Positions 1 through 9,394 of a DNA stretch of 64,000 nucleotides are shown piece after piece. The notes under the pieces are model-generated. The model ran no database searches, had not been told where the DNA came from, and saw nothing but the letters and a program-made list of their open reading frames with translations. Every line of letters begins with the position of its first letter. Positions within the stretch are counted from its first letter, which is position 1. The stretch covers positions 1 to 64,000 of the forward strand of contig WTXI01000029.1 in NCBI GenBank assembly GCA_022376515.1, given 5' to 3'. A program made the translations under genes and the position numbers. Origin of the DNA: Lactifluus volemus. Lineage: Eukaryota > Basidiomycota > Agaricomycetes > Russulales > Russulaceae.

Positions 1-1300
1 GATGAAAAAAGGGGCCTTGGAAAGCCATATTGGCAGACGCTGTAGATGCGAGATATGGATAGTGAACTTCCACAACAGGGCTAGAGCACTTACAGACACA
101 GAAGCACAGATGGACCGTGACTTCTTTCTGTTCTTTCTTTGGGAAGCAGTGGCGAGGTTGCGTACCAGAACTGTCTTGGTGCTTCTAGATGAGTGGATTG
201 TCGTCTCATCTACCTGTGAACGCTGGGGTTTGTCAGTTAATTGCAAAGCTTAATCCATGAGACCTCACCCTACTAACCAGTTCAGCTACAGGAGCTATGG
301 CTTCATGGTTATGACCTGACCCATTGGGATTAGAGAGAGCTGAGATGACCCAAAAGGTAGGACATTAGACAAGCGATGAAGCAATGGACACGTTGACATA
401 CTGGGACTAATACTGGTGGTGAATGAAGTAGCTTTGGATTGGTCTACACGGAACTGAGAGGCGGAAAATGGGATGGGGGCTGCCTTTCAGACACGGAACA
501 TGAAGAACTGGCAAAGGTGGATGGTCAATACCTGCGAGATAACCACTGGTGCCACAGGCCGATACCCTCGGCCACGAGCGGTCATTGAAGGTCATTTTGA
601 AAGTCAGCATCGTGGCCGCTTCGTGACCCTTTATTACTCGCCGCAGGCCGACTGCATGCACATCCACTGGCATGTTTTGATGACTCGGAGCTTCGTCCTA
701 ACTTGTTGGGATTATTTCATGAGATAGACACATTTCTTTCCATCTATCCTCATCCTTGCCCATCCTCACTCTCGTTTTCCCTCAATGCGATCTCACAGCC
801 ACTGAGGCTCAGACAGTCATGGGCATGGAATCACCGTTTTCGGCCGTTAAAGGTCCCAGCTTCTTTCGTGTGTCATCCACTTCTACCAAGACTCGGAATA
901 CCACGATCTCAACAACGACGACAACTATGATGACAGCACCCGGAGAGAGCCGCCGTGCCAAGCCCACTAATTATCTCGCTATTGTCTCATGCGGTTTACG
1001 CACCTCGCCTCACCAGCGTTGCGCCTGTCAGACCAACAGACCAAGCTGCGTCCCCCCCGTCTCGTTCTCCGAGTCCTCTCTGTCACCACGCCCTGCTCTC
1101 TATCGCCGTGCCCACCTCCAACCTTCCTCTGTTGCCACCATTGCCTGCCATGGGCAACCTGTCACCAACTGAGGGACGCTGGTGTCGCTGGGAGGGGACC
1201 CTTCTCTCGCGCTTTCTCTGTCGCGTCATTGCCTCGTCTCTCGCATCCTCGGACTCCTCTTCGCCCCGCCCTCTGGTGCCGCCCTTCTGCCGGTGCCATC
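1..1300. other. No supported gene
   Basis: Short overlapping frames occur on both strands but none shows a domain, a convincing splice pattern or biased composition. The part after about 950 is pyrimidine-rich with Ser/Pro-rich translations in all plus frames, typical of low-complexity DNA. Confidence 0.5.
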
Positions 1301-1309
1301 ATCGCGACA

Positions 1310-1990
1310 CCTCCCCCTCGCCGCCACCACTGCCGTGGCCTGGTAGCATGGCCCATTGGTGTGTCATGACTCATGATTCTTTTTTTTGACCTTTCACAAC
1401 TAATATTTTTATCTTTTCTTTTCTATCTTTTTCCCTTTTCCCCACCTGCGTTTCCTTTGAGGGATGTCCCCACATTCACCCGTAGACAGTCCATTGGCGT
1501 CATGGTCGCTCGGGCGTCGCTGTTGCGACCGTCCAAGCACCTGACGCCAGTGACTTGTGCTATGACGTGCGTGGGTCCCCTCCACTCTGTGCTGCCCCCG
1601 CTATCTCCCCCTGACCGCCGCCGTTCCCAACGCGGCTGTTGCTGTCCAGACGCAGCGCTTGCTGTCCCGTCGGCGCCGCCATTCCCGAGGCGGCCGTTGC
1701 TGCCCATGCAATGCTTGCTGTACCGCAGCCGCTGCTGTCCACGCAGCGGTCGCTATTCCGCCGGCGCCGCCGCTCATGCAGCGGTTGCTGTCCCGATGCG
1801 GCCGCTGTTGCTGTCCCGACGCCGCCACTGATGTCCCGACACTGTTCCCGACGCCACCACACTACCATTGTGCACGTCTGCAGCCCTCCCCCTCTGCCAC
1901 CCGTCTACCATGTGCAAGTCACCCCGGGCTGGGCCAGGCCCGGCCCGTGGACAGTCTATGTCCCACTCTGGCACTCCCTTGGTGAACGAA
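1310..1990 (+). repeat. GC-rich hairpin repeat family, copy 1
   Basis: Homologous along its length to 39990-40765 and, in part, to 51540-53420. Order of parts: a T-run lead-in, a CCCGTAGACAGTCCATTGGC block, a ~54-bp imperfect palindrome (1496-1549) framed by GGCGTCA and TGACGCC, a GC-rich body of degenerate CCGCCG/TGTCC units, and an end near GGACAGTCTATG. Long frames inside it are by-products of triplet-like composition. No transposase is visible, so it would be non-autonomous if mobile. Confidence 0.7.
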
Positions 1991-2189
1991 CCCCAGGCCT
2001 TACTTTCTCAGATTATAAGTACCTCAATTTGAGTTGTATTGACACTATTGTAACCAAAAGTCTGCGTGCCATGTGTACAGTAGAGTGACAATATACTGTG
2101 AGACTTACCTACCGCATTTGGAAGAGGGGGGGGGCACGAGACCCTAATTTCCCTTATTAATAATGACAAAATCCGACCCCCAGTCTGAA

Positions 2190-2230
2190 ACTAGGGAAAG
2201 GCCGACGTTGTCGTCGGTGACCTTGCTTGC
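2190..2230. repeat. Palindromic repeat shared with 47814-47854
   Basis: Begins CTAGGGAAA, holds the perfect palindrome CCGACGTTGTCGTCGG, and ends ACCTTGCTTGC, after which the two copies diverge. The last 11 bases are the reverse complement of GCAAGCAAGGT, found at the shared repeat ends at 3687-3697 and 49944-49954. It may be an element terminus. Confidence 0.5.
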
Positions 2231-2413
2231 TAAGTTGTATGATAGGTGATTTTTGTTGTCAATGTCGTGACGGTCAAGGATCTCTTCCTTTTATCGTGAT
2301 CACTTTGTTTCTTTTCTCTTCTTGGGGAATGATGACATGGCGAGATTGAAGTTCTTTCTTCTTTTTTTGGTGGACGCAGAGGGAGTAATAGGAGCGACTT
2401 TTGTTTCGGGGTT

Positions 2414-3027
2414 TTGAGGACTCGTAGCGCACAATATATCGATCGGGAAACAAAGGTCAGAAAGTTGCGCAAAGGAGACTTTTGGAGGTGTCAATGTGAT
2501 ATTATGCGGCGATCTTCACCAGTGGCCAAAGGCCGTCGAGAATTTCTGTTTACACCGGTTAATTCTACGACGGATTCGGACGGATGCAAAAGTGGACGTG
2601 CAATTTTTGAAGAATTCAAGACTGTCGTCATTTTGAAAGAACAAAAACGAGTCACAGATCCTGTCTGGCACCAGATGTTAACTAACCTCCGCAAGGGCGA
2701 AATGCAAAGTGACAATATTCAAATGTTGCATGGACTGATCATTTGTCGTTCTCCGAACGACGAATTTGACACAGAGCCGTGCTCAAACGCGTTTGTCGTG
2801 ACTTCCCCGTTTTTGTAGATCCTGCCACTCCTCCAACGGGCACTATCTCATTGTTCAATATCTACGTTGCGTTGTCGCGAAGCACAGGACGGTCTTCAAT
2901 TCAATTGTTACGAGACTTCGACGATTGGCTTTTTCGCACTCCTCTGGACACCGACCTGTTACTAGAGGACGAACGATTGGAAAGACTGAATAGAGAGACG
3001 TTAAGAGACAATTTGAATGAATTGTAA
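2414..3027 (+). pseudogene. Pif1-like helicase remnant (Helitron type)
   Basis: Two consecutive plus frames match the C-terminal part of the Pif1-family helicase of fungal Helitron RepHel proteins. The first frame (to 2818) has the segment EFKTVVILKEQKRVTDPVWH followed by LTNLRKGEMQ, the helicase region where the partner strand is gripped. The second (2779-3027) has the motif VI region IYVALSRSTGRSSIQLLRDF and the usual acidic tail. Walker A/B motifs and the HUH nuclease are absent, and the frame changes near 2815 with loss of the sequence in between. It is a truncated dead copy. A stand-alone cellular Pif1 is less likely because of the truncation and setting. Confidence 0.75.
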
Positions 3028-4280
3028 GCTCAGAATTATTTTTTTCCAGTCGTCAATCTAAAACCATGTGGAGGCACATTCACCACCTCTGCCACTTGTC
3101 ATGCTCTACAATTACACCGACTTGGACCAGGGTCCCGTGGTCCCAATCGCTCTATCCCAATCGCTTTATCACCCAGCGTGGCGAGAACGACTGGCACCCT
3201 TCCCAAGGACAATCCAGAGTCCAGACCCCAGAAGCGCCGTCAATCACGTGGTGCTCTGGTGCCACCACTCCGGTCTTGTCATGCGGAATTGATGAGCACA
3301 AATCCGTTGTCAGCGGAAAGGCGAGAGTATCCCAGAAACAGCAGTTAGACAGTTACGGTTCATTGATCCAGACTTGTTTCCGTTATTCACCACTTGTATT
3401 GTATCTCACAGCTTTTTTGCAAAACACATTGGCTTGTATTTGGAACACATCGAACGGCGAAGATCAAATGAATGCAAAGATCGTTGCCCAAGAAAGAGTG
3501 ATCGGGCACGTCGGAAACATCGAACGGCCGAGATCGCACAAATCTAAAGATCATTTCAAAACGAGGAGCGTTCTGTCGGATCGCATAGATCAGGCAGGTC
3601 GGAAAATCCGAACAAGGAAAATTGTCTTACATAACTTTTCGATGGTTCCTGCAAGGCACGGCGATTATAGACCGCCAATAGACCTTGCAAGCAAGGTAAT
3701 GCACGCAAGGTAATTCCCATCCCGACACCCCTTTGGGTTTGTAGGTCTGTCTCTCAAACTTCGTTCTGTAGAAATCAAGCAATATTCGTGAACGAGAACT
3801 GCGATCTCTCGTGGCTGACAGCACCTGCAACTCAGATATGTGGCTTTTGTCTTGCCTGCATACAAGACTTGCAGATGACTGGCTACGTGTCAACGCGGTA
3901 TTATCGGCCCCCGAGATCATGCCCCGTGGCAAAAGTACAATGTCACAGTCGATATTTGGAACCAATCTGGGTTTTGAGGCAAGCGGCTCGTGAGGCGAGA
4001 GCGGCTCAGATCATGAGCTGCTCACACTTCATGGGCCGCTTGCCAGATTGAGCTGACAATCCGCTCGGCTTGGCTCACCAGCAGACGCGACAAGAAGTAC
4101 AAAAAGGGGCAGGGACCATGTTAGTAAAGCAGCGCTGGTTGAAAATTGACACGACAATTGAGCCAGCCGAATTTGAGATTGCCTTTTCTTAGAAACCCAT
4201 ACGTGATGAAAGACCAGCACGCATACAGTAATTAGGGAAAGAGCGCATGGTGATGTGATGATCGTGAAAACCTCAAAGAA
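3028..4280. other. No supported gene; repeat-like DNA
   Basis: A 215-aa plus frame (3066-3713) has no domain and unbiased composition, so it is not called. Short internal repeats such as ACATCGAACGGC recur at 3450-3540. The stretch ends with palindromic GGCAAGCGGCTC/GGGCCGCTTGCC sequence near 3980-4050. Confidence 0.4.
3641..3700. repeat. Shared element end with palindrome
   Basis: Starts GATGGTTCCTGCAA and ends with the palindrome CCTTGCAAGCAAGG plus TAAT; the same order is at 49899-49957. The copies stop matching right after TAAT, which marks a boundary. It lies about 0.65 kb beyond the Pif1 remnant, so a Helitron-type 3' end is possible, but the expected CTRR terminus is not exact. Confidence 0.45.
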
Positions 4281-4284
4281 CGTG

Positions 4285-4480
4285 TCAGTGGCACTCCACT
4301 TCGAACCTCGCAACAATGTGACTAACTCCGAAAATCGCCTTTAAAAGCATCTCCCTGTGTTCCAAAAACATCGTCATAGCACACCCCGTCATGTCTTCGC
4401 TTCCTAAGAAAGCACATTTCCTTGTTTGTATTCTTTTGCTTCCTAGCCATTTTCCACTCACAATGAAGAATAGCCTCCTC
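4285..4480 (-). other. Diverged copy of the 37.65-38.0 kb segment
   Basis: The minus translation keeps a GCAMTMFLEHREM-like stretch matching GCPMVMFWRHNEM at 37.7 kb, and FDEEAILH near 4460-4480 matches FDEEAIVLH at 38.0 kb. It may be the decayed start of a minus-strand gene divergent to the plus gene at 4486. No function is recognised. Confidence 0.35.
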
Positions 4481-4485
4481 ATCAA

Positions 4486-4989
4486 ATGAGTGATCCGTCA
4501 GGCTCAAGCAAAGGTGATCAAGAACTTGATCAACTTACAAAGAGACTGTATCTGCATATCGCAGGAGGTGTAAGGTCAAAGATAAGTGACCAGCCGCAGG
4601 TAAGCATAAGCCCTACTAGAGTGGTCCAATGGCTTGATAGCATACTAGCCTGAGAGGCTTCGTGATTGTGAATTGGAAGACTATCAGCGCCCTACCAAAC
4701 GAGTGAGCTTTGTGGTAAGTTTGGCTTTGATGCATTTTTAATAGGTCATGACGCATTCTTTTGTTAATAGGGTGAGGGTGCTGGAACTCAACCTGGGAGG
4801 GGCAAGGCTGCCAGCGCACACAGGTTTGAAGATCACCTTCGTGCCACAATTAGCCACTTGTTTGCACAGCTCTCAGAATCTGTGGCTGTACAAGGCCAGA
4901 TACTGGACCAGCTGAAACAGATCCTAGTTGTGCTGAAGTCGGAGATATCAGCTGGTGATGGTCAGGCGGATGGGCACAACCGCGAATGA
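4486..4989 (+). CDS. Small spliced gene, unknown function
   Basis: Three exons join in phase 0: 4486-4599, 4649-4714 and 4771-4989, with introns of 49 and 56 bp (gtaagc...tag and gtaagt...tag). The product would be 132 aa. The N-terminus is Ser/Asp-rich with a basic DQLTKRLYLH stretch. The last exon is predicted helical with heptad-like leucines (LFAQLSESVAVQGQILDQLK), so a short coiled coil is likely. An acceptor just upstream of the ATG could instead make this the second exon of a longer gene. The first exon is homologous to 38010-38135; downstream exons of the two loci do not match. The clean junctions argue for a real or recently real gene. Confidence 0.45.
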
Positions 4990-6420
4990 TAAAGGTTCTG
5001 GGAGCTCAAACCTCTGTCCCATATGTACTGAGATGTGTCCAAGTCTTGAATAAGTTGTCATTAGGTGGTTTTACAGTACACAAATTAATGATAGTGAAAC
5101 GCGAGGGCAAAGCGAAGACTCGGTCCACTCGGATGTATCAGTGAAGTGCTCTCGGTAGAAGCAGTGTTGTTCCGCGCGCTACGTTCCCCGTGGGGTTCAA
5201 CCTTTTCAGCCGTCCCATCTAGCTTCCACTTGAACTCAACTCCCAGAGATACTGTATGCCATCCCATAAGCTTCGGTGCCCATTTCCCGCCCCTTCCTCC
5301 ACACATTGTCCACCGGGAGAAGAACTAGTCGTTGGGAGGAGGCACGCTCAGGACAGCTGTCACCCGGGCCGATGGCTTGTTCGAATCACGCGAGAGCATC
5401 CAGTTTCTGACGATACCTTCGTCACAGCCAAGCGACAGCCTTGGCTTCTTAGCTCGCGGAACAGCAGTCCGGCTTTGCTCGCTAGGATCAGTGGTGGATT
5501 AAGATCTCGCTCTGGCTCACGGCGTGGGCACAGCGCCGGCGCCAGTTCCCGACACAACCTACGTCTCGGCGGAGCGCGTGTCGCTCGCCCTCAGCGGCAC
5601 GCATGCACGGCAGACCCTGATATACGGTATTGGTGGCACATTGTGATCCGGCTTCGAACTCGCACTTCTTCGAAGTGCCGGAGTGTATCATCGTGCCGCA
5701 TGATCGTGAAGATGTCAGGAGAGAGTCTTGGATGGGAGCACTCACCTCTCTACAGAGATAGCTGGCTTCTCCACCGTCTTCACATCAAAGCACATAGGCT
5801 CCCACCCCCGGCATTTGATGCTTTTGGAGGCAATTAGGGCTTGCCTCCGACCCTCACGCCTTTCAGCCGGTCTCTCTGCCGCCTACACTGTCCACCGGGA
5901 GAAGAACCAGTAGTAGGGAGAGGTCACTAAATGTAGCGCTGACAGCGGAGGAGGGCGGCGAGAGTAGTGATGGCACAGCGGCATCCGAGGCGGCGAGCGA
6001 GAGAGGGGCGTGAGGAAGAACTGGCCCTAAGCTGGCCCACGGTCGTCAGGCCTGCTTTGTAAGTCCCAGAGTCGGCGCTGCGTGCTGGGTGTTCGCCGTG
6101 GAGGAATTTGGCGTGTATGGCACCTTTGCCTTGATATCGTGGTAGATCGTCCTGTATAAATATGTCGGCCGAATAGAATTAGTAGGCGCTTCATGATGGG
6201 CGAGCTGAGACGTACCATGAATGCTGCAAAGGATGCTCGGGCAGCCTCGTCATCAAGCATGGTGTCTGAGGATCTTCGATGGGCTTCGCTTTCGGCACCG
6301 CGGTGCCGTCAACGCTGAGGGTACGCGTGCGCGGATAGTGGATAGTGCGCCGTGATGGCGTCGAGGGTGGGGATGTTTTTTTAAATCGTTTCGTCTTCTT
6401 CATCGTCTGCTCTCGAGTAT
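4990..6420. other. No supported gene
   Basis: Several medium frames occur but none is recognised. A short direct repeat with core GTCCACCGGGAGAAGAAC lies near 5308 and 5888. Two TTCGAA-containing stretches recall a tRNA T-loop but lack matching stems. Confidence 0.4.
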
Positions 6421-6429
6421 GGAGGTCTC

Positions 6430-7722
6430 TTGCCCGAGCTTCTCCACCTACTCTGTGGTAAGCATTTTGCCTGGGCCCGCTGCAGCGATCGCATCACCAT
6501 TGACAGAGCATTGGTCGAGTTGGGCAGGGAGGTGGAGAGAGCAGCGGGAGAAGTAGAACATGTCAGAGGGACATTGACGGCGACAGAATCTGCGACCAAT
6601 GTCGTGGTCGAGAGGGACGTTTGCGAGCCTGTGCAGAGCAGCGTTGTCATGACCCAGGTCTGACGAGGTCGGACCCTGACCCACCGTCGAGTGACCTGAC
6701 TTTGATTGACGGGGTCATGATGGGTCAAGGGTCCGTGGGAAACTTCCATATCAGAGATCCTCGGATAATTGACTGAGTCATCAGTTCGCACTCAGGTTCG
6801 TGCCCAGATTCTTGCTCGCTTGGGCCGTACTGTATGACCCTCATCTGACCCTTGACTTAGTCAACCGACGCGACGTGACCTCTGTGACCTCGAGTCAGCC
6901 TGACCTGTACAACACTGCTGGTTGGGGTCAGAACGATGTCTGCATTGGCGTAGTTGCGGCGACGCATGTTTACCGGTAAGTTTCGGGTATTTGCACATAC
7001 CCAGACCTGGAGGTTAGGGTTGGGGTTGGCTCGCCTTCACACCACAGCCACTCCTCTAGATCTCCCTTCCCAGCCCGGGCCACATTGAACTCTTTGCCTG
7101 CTAGCACCTGCCTGCCAACACCCTCCCGTCCATGCCCATGTCCATGTCCACATCTGTGTCCCCACGCCTACCTTCTGAACCGGGGAGGACGAAGAGAGGA
7201 ATCCTGCCACGCAGAGCGGTACGTTTCTGAATGTGTGTTAAGGGTCATGGGCTCGAGCCATCCCATGGACAAGGTCTGCGTCGAAGTGAGGAGCTCGACT
7301 GCTGGCGCACCGAACGTGAGCGCGAGCTCACCATCCGAGAACATCTTGCCGCCAGCGACCATGGAGCTGAAGCTCCTCACTATCTCTCCGATGATGGGGA
7401 GGACGAAGAGGGTGGTGGTGGCGGCCAAGAGCGAGCGCTGCTGAACAAGCTGGAGACGGACGATGTCCTTCCGAGGGCACGGAGGTCCGTTGCTGCCCCA
7501 TTGAGCGCGGTGTCTTCGCCGTTGCGTCCGGGCTCTCCAGCGTCGGTCCGGCGAGTATCGTTGTTTGGGATGTTGATGGAGTCCTCGACTCCCGTACCTA
7601 GCAAGGCATTTTGGCCAACAGCAACTGTATCCTCCTGCACTGCGCTACCACGCTTCACGGAGGACATGAAGCTGACCATTGAAGACGTTCATTCTCGAGG
7701 TACTGCCAATGGGGAGATATAG
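6430..7722 (+). other. Coding-like segments, possibly a decayed gag-like ORF
   Basis: Two plus frames have biased, charged helical composition. 6430-6663 contains an ALVELGREVERAAGEVEHVR stretch; 7231-7722 contains TERERELTIREHLA followed by an acidic DDGEDEEGGGGG run and a Ser/Pro-rich tail. Spacing and style recall coiled-coil gag-like ORFs of fungal retroelements, but no CCHC knuckle, protease or polymerase is visible. The sequence between them is not open and no clean splice path was found. Confidence 0.25.
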
Positions 7723-8560
7723 CCAGGTGACTGAGTCAACGGACTCGCTACCGTGAGTCCGTGACCTCCAGAGATGGGAGCCAATCTCACAAATCGATGC
7801 CTCCCAGATGTTCATGATGAAATCTCCATCGCACTCTCATGGTCTCTTATCGTTTGTTTCACAGTGACTTGTTTGATTCATAATTACAAAGAAGGGTGAG
7901 AGGTTCAAACTGGTGCGTCACTGATTTGTTTTTTGGGGGCATTGACAACTTGTGCCTAGGTCTGACGACACCTGCCCTCTCCAGTGGGCAGAGTGGCAAC
8001 AGAAGTTCACCTAGCATTCATGCACGCTCGCGTGCGCCGTTGCCAACGCAGTTGCACCCCAGCTATCATTCCCAATCGTACCACAACCATCCGCACCTGT
8101 ATCTTGCTCACCTGGTGCTCGTGGCGTTTGGCATAACCCCAATACATGTGACGGCACCACTCCGCACCCCCCATATCCATGTCTCTGGCAGCAGTGTGGG
8201 TCCGAATGTGCCTACGTCATGAGCAGGCTCGCCGCTGATCAAGCTTGCACCGCTGAACATCTCAAGTCCGTCTGCAGTCGGGGATGAGTCAGGCCATGGT
8301 AAGCTTTTGATTTTCTTGTTACTTTATGTAGAGATGGACGATTCACACGTTGATTCACGATTTTTGGCTCATCGACGCTGAGGTAAGCGGTCAACTTCGC
8401 AAGCGCCCCTCGACTGGGGTGAACCCCCCTTTGCCCTCGAGCTTCTGACGTAAAATCGGTTGACTCTGCCTGACTTGGGTCACGCCCCCTCGAGTTGGGG
8501 CGACCGCGCTTGGGCTTGCCCCAAACCAACTGCACTGTGTTGACTTTTTCCTGCCGTTGC
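7723..8560. other. No supported gene
   Basis: 7725-7770 holds the inverted pair CGGACTC/GAGTCCG next to a TGAGTCA site. 8400-8520 has two related CGCCCC(T)CGA(C/G)T blocks. A stretch at 7885-7935 resembles the reverse complement of 4270-4316. Nothing codes convincingly. Confidence 0.4.
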
Positions 8561-8562
8561 GG

Positions 8563-8790
8563 TCGTGCCTCGTTGTCCTCGCCACGCGTTCGTTCGTTCG
8601 TTCTTTCTTTTTTTCTTGATTCTTGGGCTGACTTTTGTTATTTTCTTTCTCTCCAGTGGGTCCTGCCTCGTCGTCCTCGCCGCGCGTGTATCGCCAGCCG
8701 CCCCCTCTGTCGCCGGGCGCGGTCCTAGGTTCGTTCGTCTTTTTTTTTTGATTTCTCAGGCCGACTTGTGTTATTTTCTTTCTCTTGCGT
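8563..8790 (+). repeat. Imperfect tandem duplication, unit about 120 bp
   Basis: The block CGTTCGTTCG, T-run, GACTTTTGTTATTTTCTTTC recurs as GGTTCGTTCG, T-run, GACTTGTGTTATTTTCTTTC, with TGCCTCGTTGTCCTCGCC and TGCCTCGTCGTCCTCGCC before each. It is a local duplication with no gene content. Confidence 0.6.
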
Positions 8791-8947
8791 ACACCACTTG
8801 CAATGCCTGCGGCATTGGCGTCGCTATGTCATCAGGGCCTGCCACTTGCCCTTGTGCGTGTTGCTCCCATCTTTCTCTGCGTGCTGCATTTCCTCCAGCC
8901 GTTGTCTCTCGTGGCGCATTGGGACATCCTCCTCTGTGTCCTCTGCC

Positions 8948-9003
8948 TCTGCCTCCTCCTCCTCCTCCTCCTCCTCCTCCTCCTCCTCCTCCTCCTCCTC
9001 TGC
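8948..9003 (+). repeat. (CTC)n microsatellite
   Basis: Uninterrupted CTC repeats of about 18 units. They give poly-Leu/Ser or poly-Glu/Arg frames on either strand, which explains the long frames here. Confidence 0.9.
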
Positions 9004-9048
9004 TCCCTCTGCCTCTGCCACCACCACCTGCACCACATCAATGTCCTT

Positions 9049-9101
9049 GGCGTCAGGATCGTGCTGGTGGCGCCATTGCGACCGCCCGAGCGCCTGACGC
9101 C
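9049..9101 (+). repeat. Isolated copy of the hairpin block
   Basis: GGCGTCAGG ... GCGACCGCCCGAGCGCCTGACGCC is the same palindrome as at 1496-1549, 40154-40206 and 51650-51702, here without most of the flanking element. Confidence 0.6.
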
Positions 9102-9394
9102 TGTGACCGGCATGTGTCACAGCCTCCTCCCTGCGTCTGCCTCCACCACCAGCACTTCCGTGTTGTAACTCATGTTTTTACTCACATGTTCTTTTTTGCA
9201 AGAGAGAGACCTGACTCAAATCCCATACTTTTACACATGTATATATTTTCTCGACATAATTTGCTTTCTCACATATGCCCCCTGTATCATTAGTACCATG
9301 CCAGCTCAAGTACCGGTTTTGTTACACTAGACATTGCTCCATTAGATTTTTCTTGTGCAGAGTGTATTACTTACTTGCTTTGTATGTGTATACC

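Noticed and set aside
3066..3713. 215-aa plus frame
   Set aside because: No domain, no biased composition, and it runs through a shared repeat end.
5380..5660. TTCGAA-containing stretches resembling tRNA T-loops
   Set aside because: Flanking bases do not form the 5-bp T-stem or an acceptor stem.
8824..9120. Poly-Glu/Arg frames on the minus strand
   Set aside because: Produced by the (CTC)n microsatellite.
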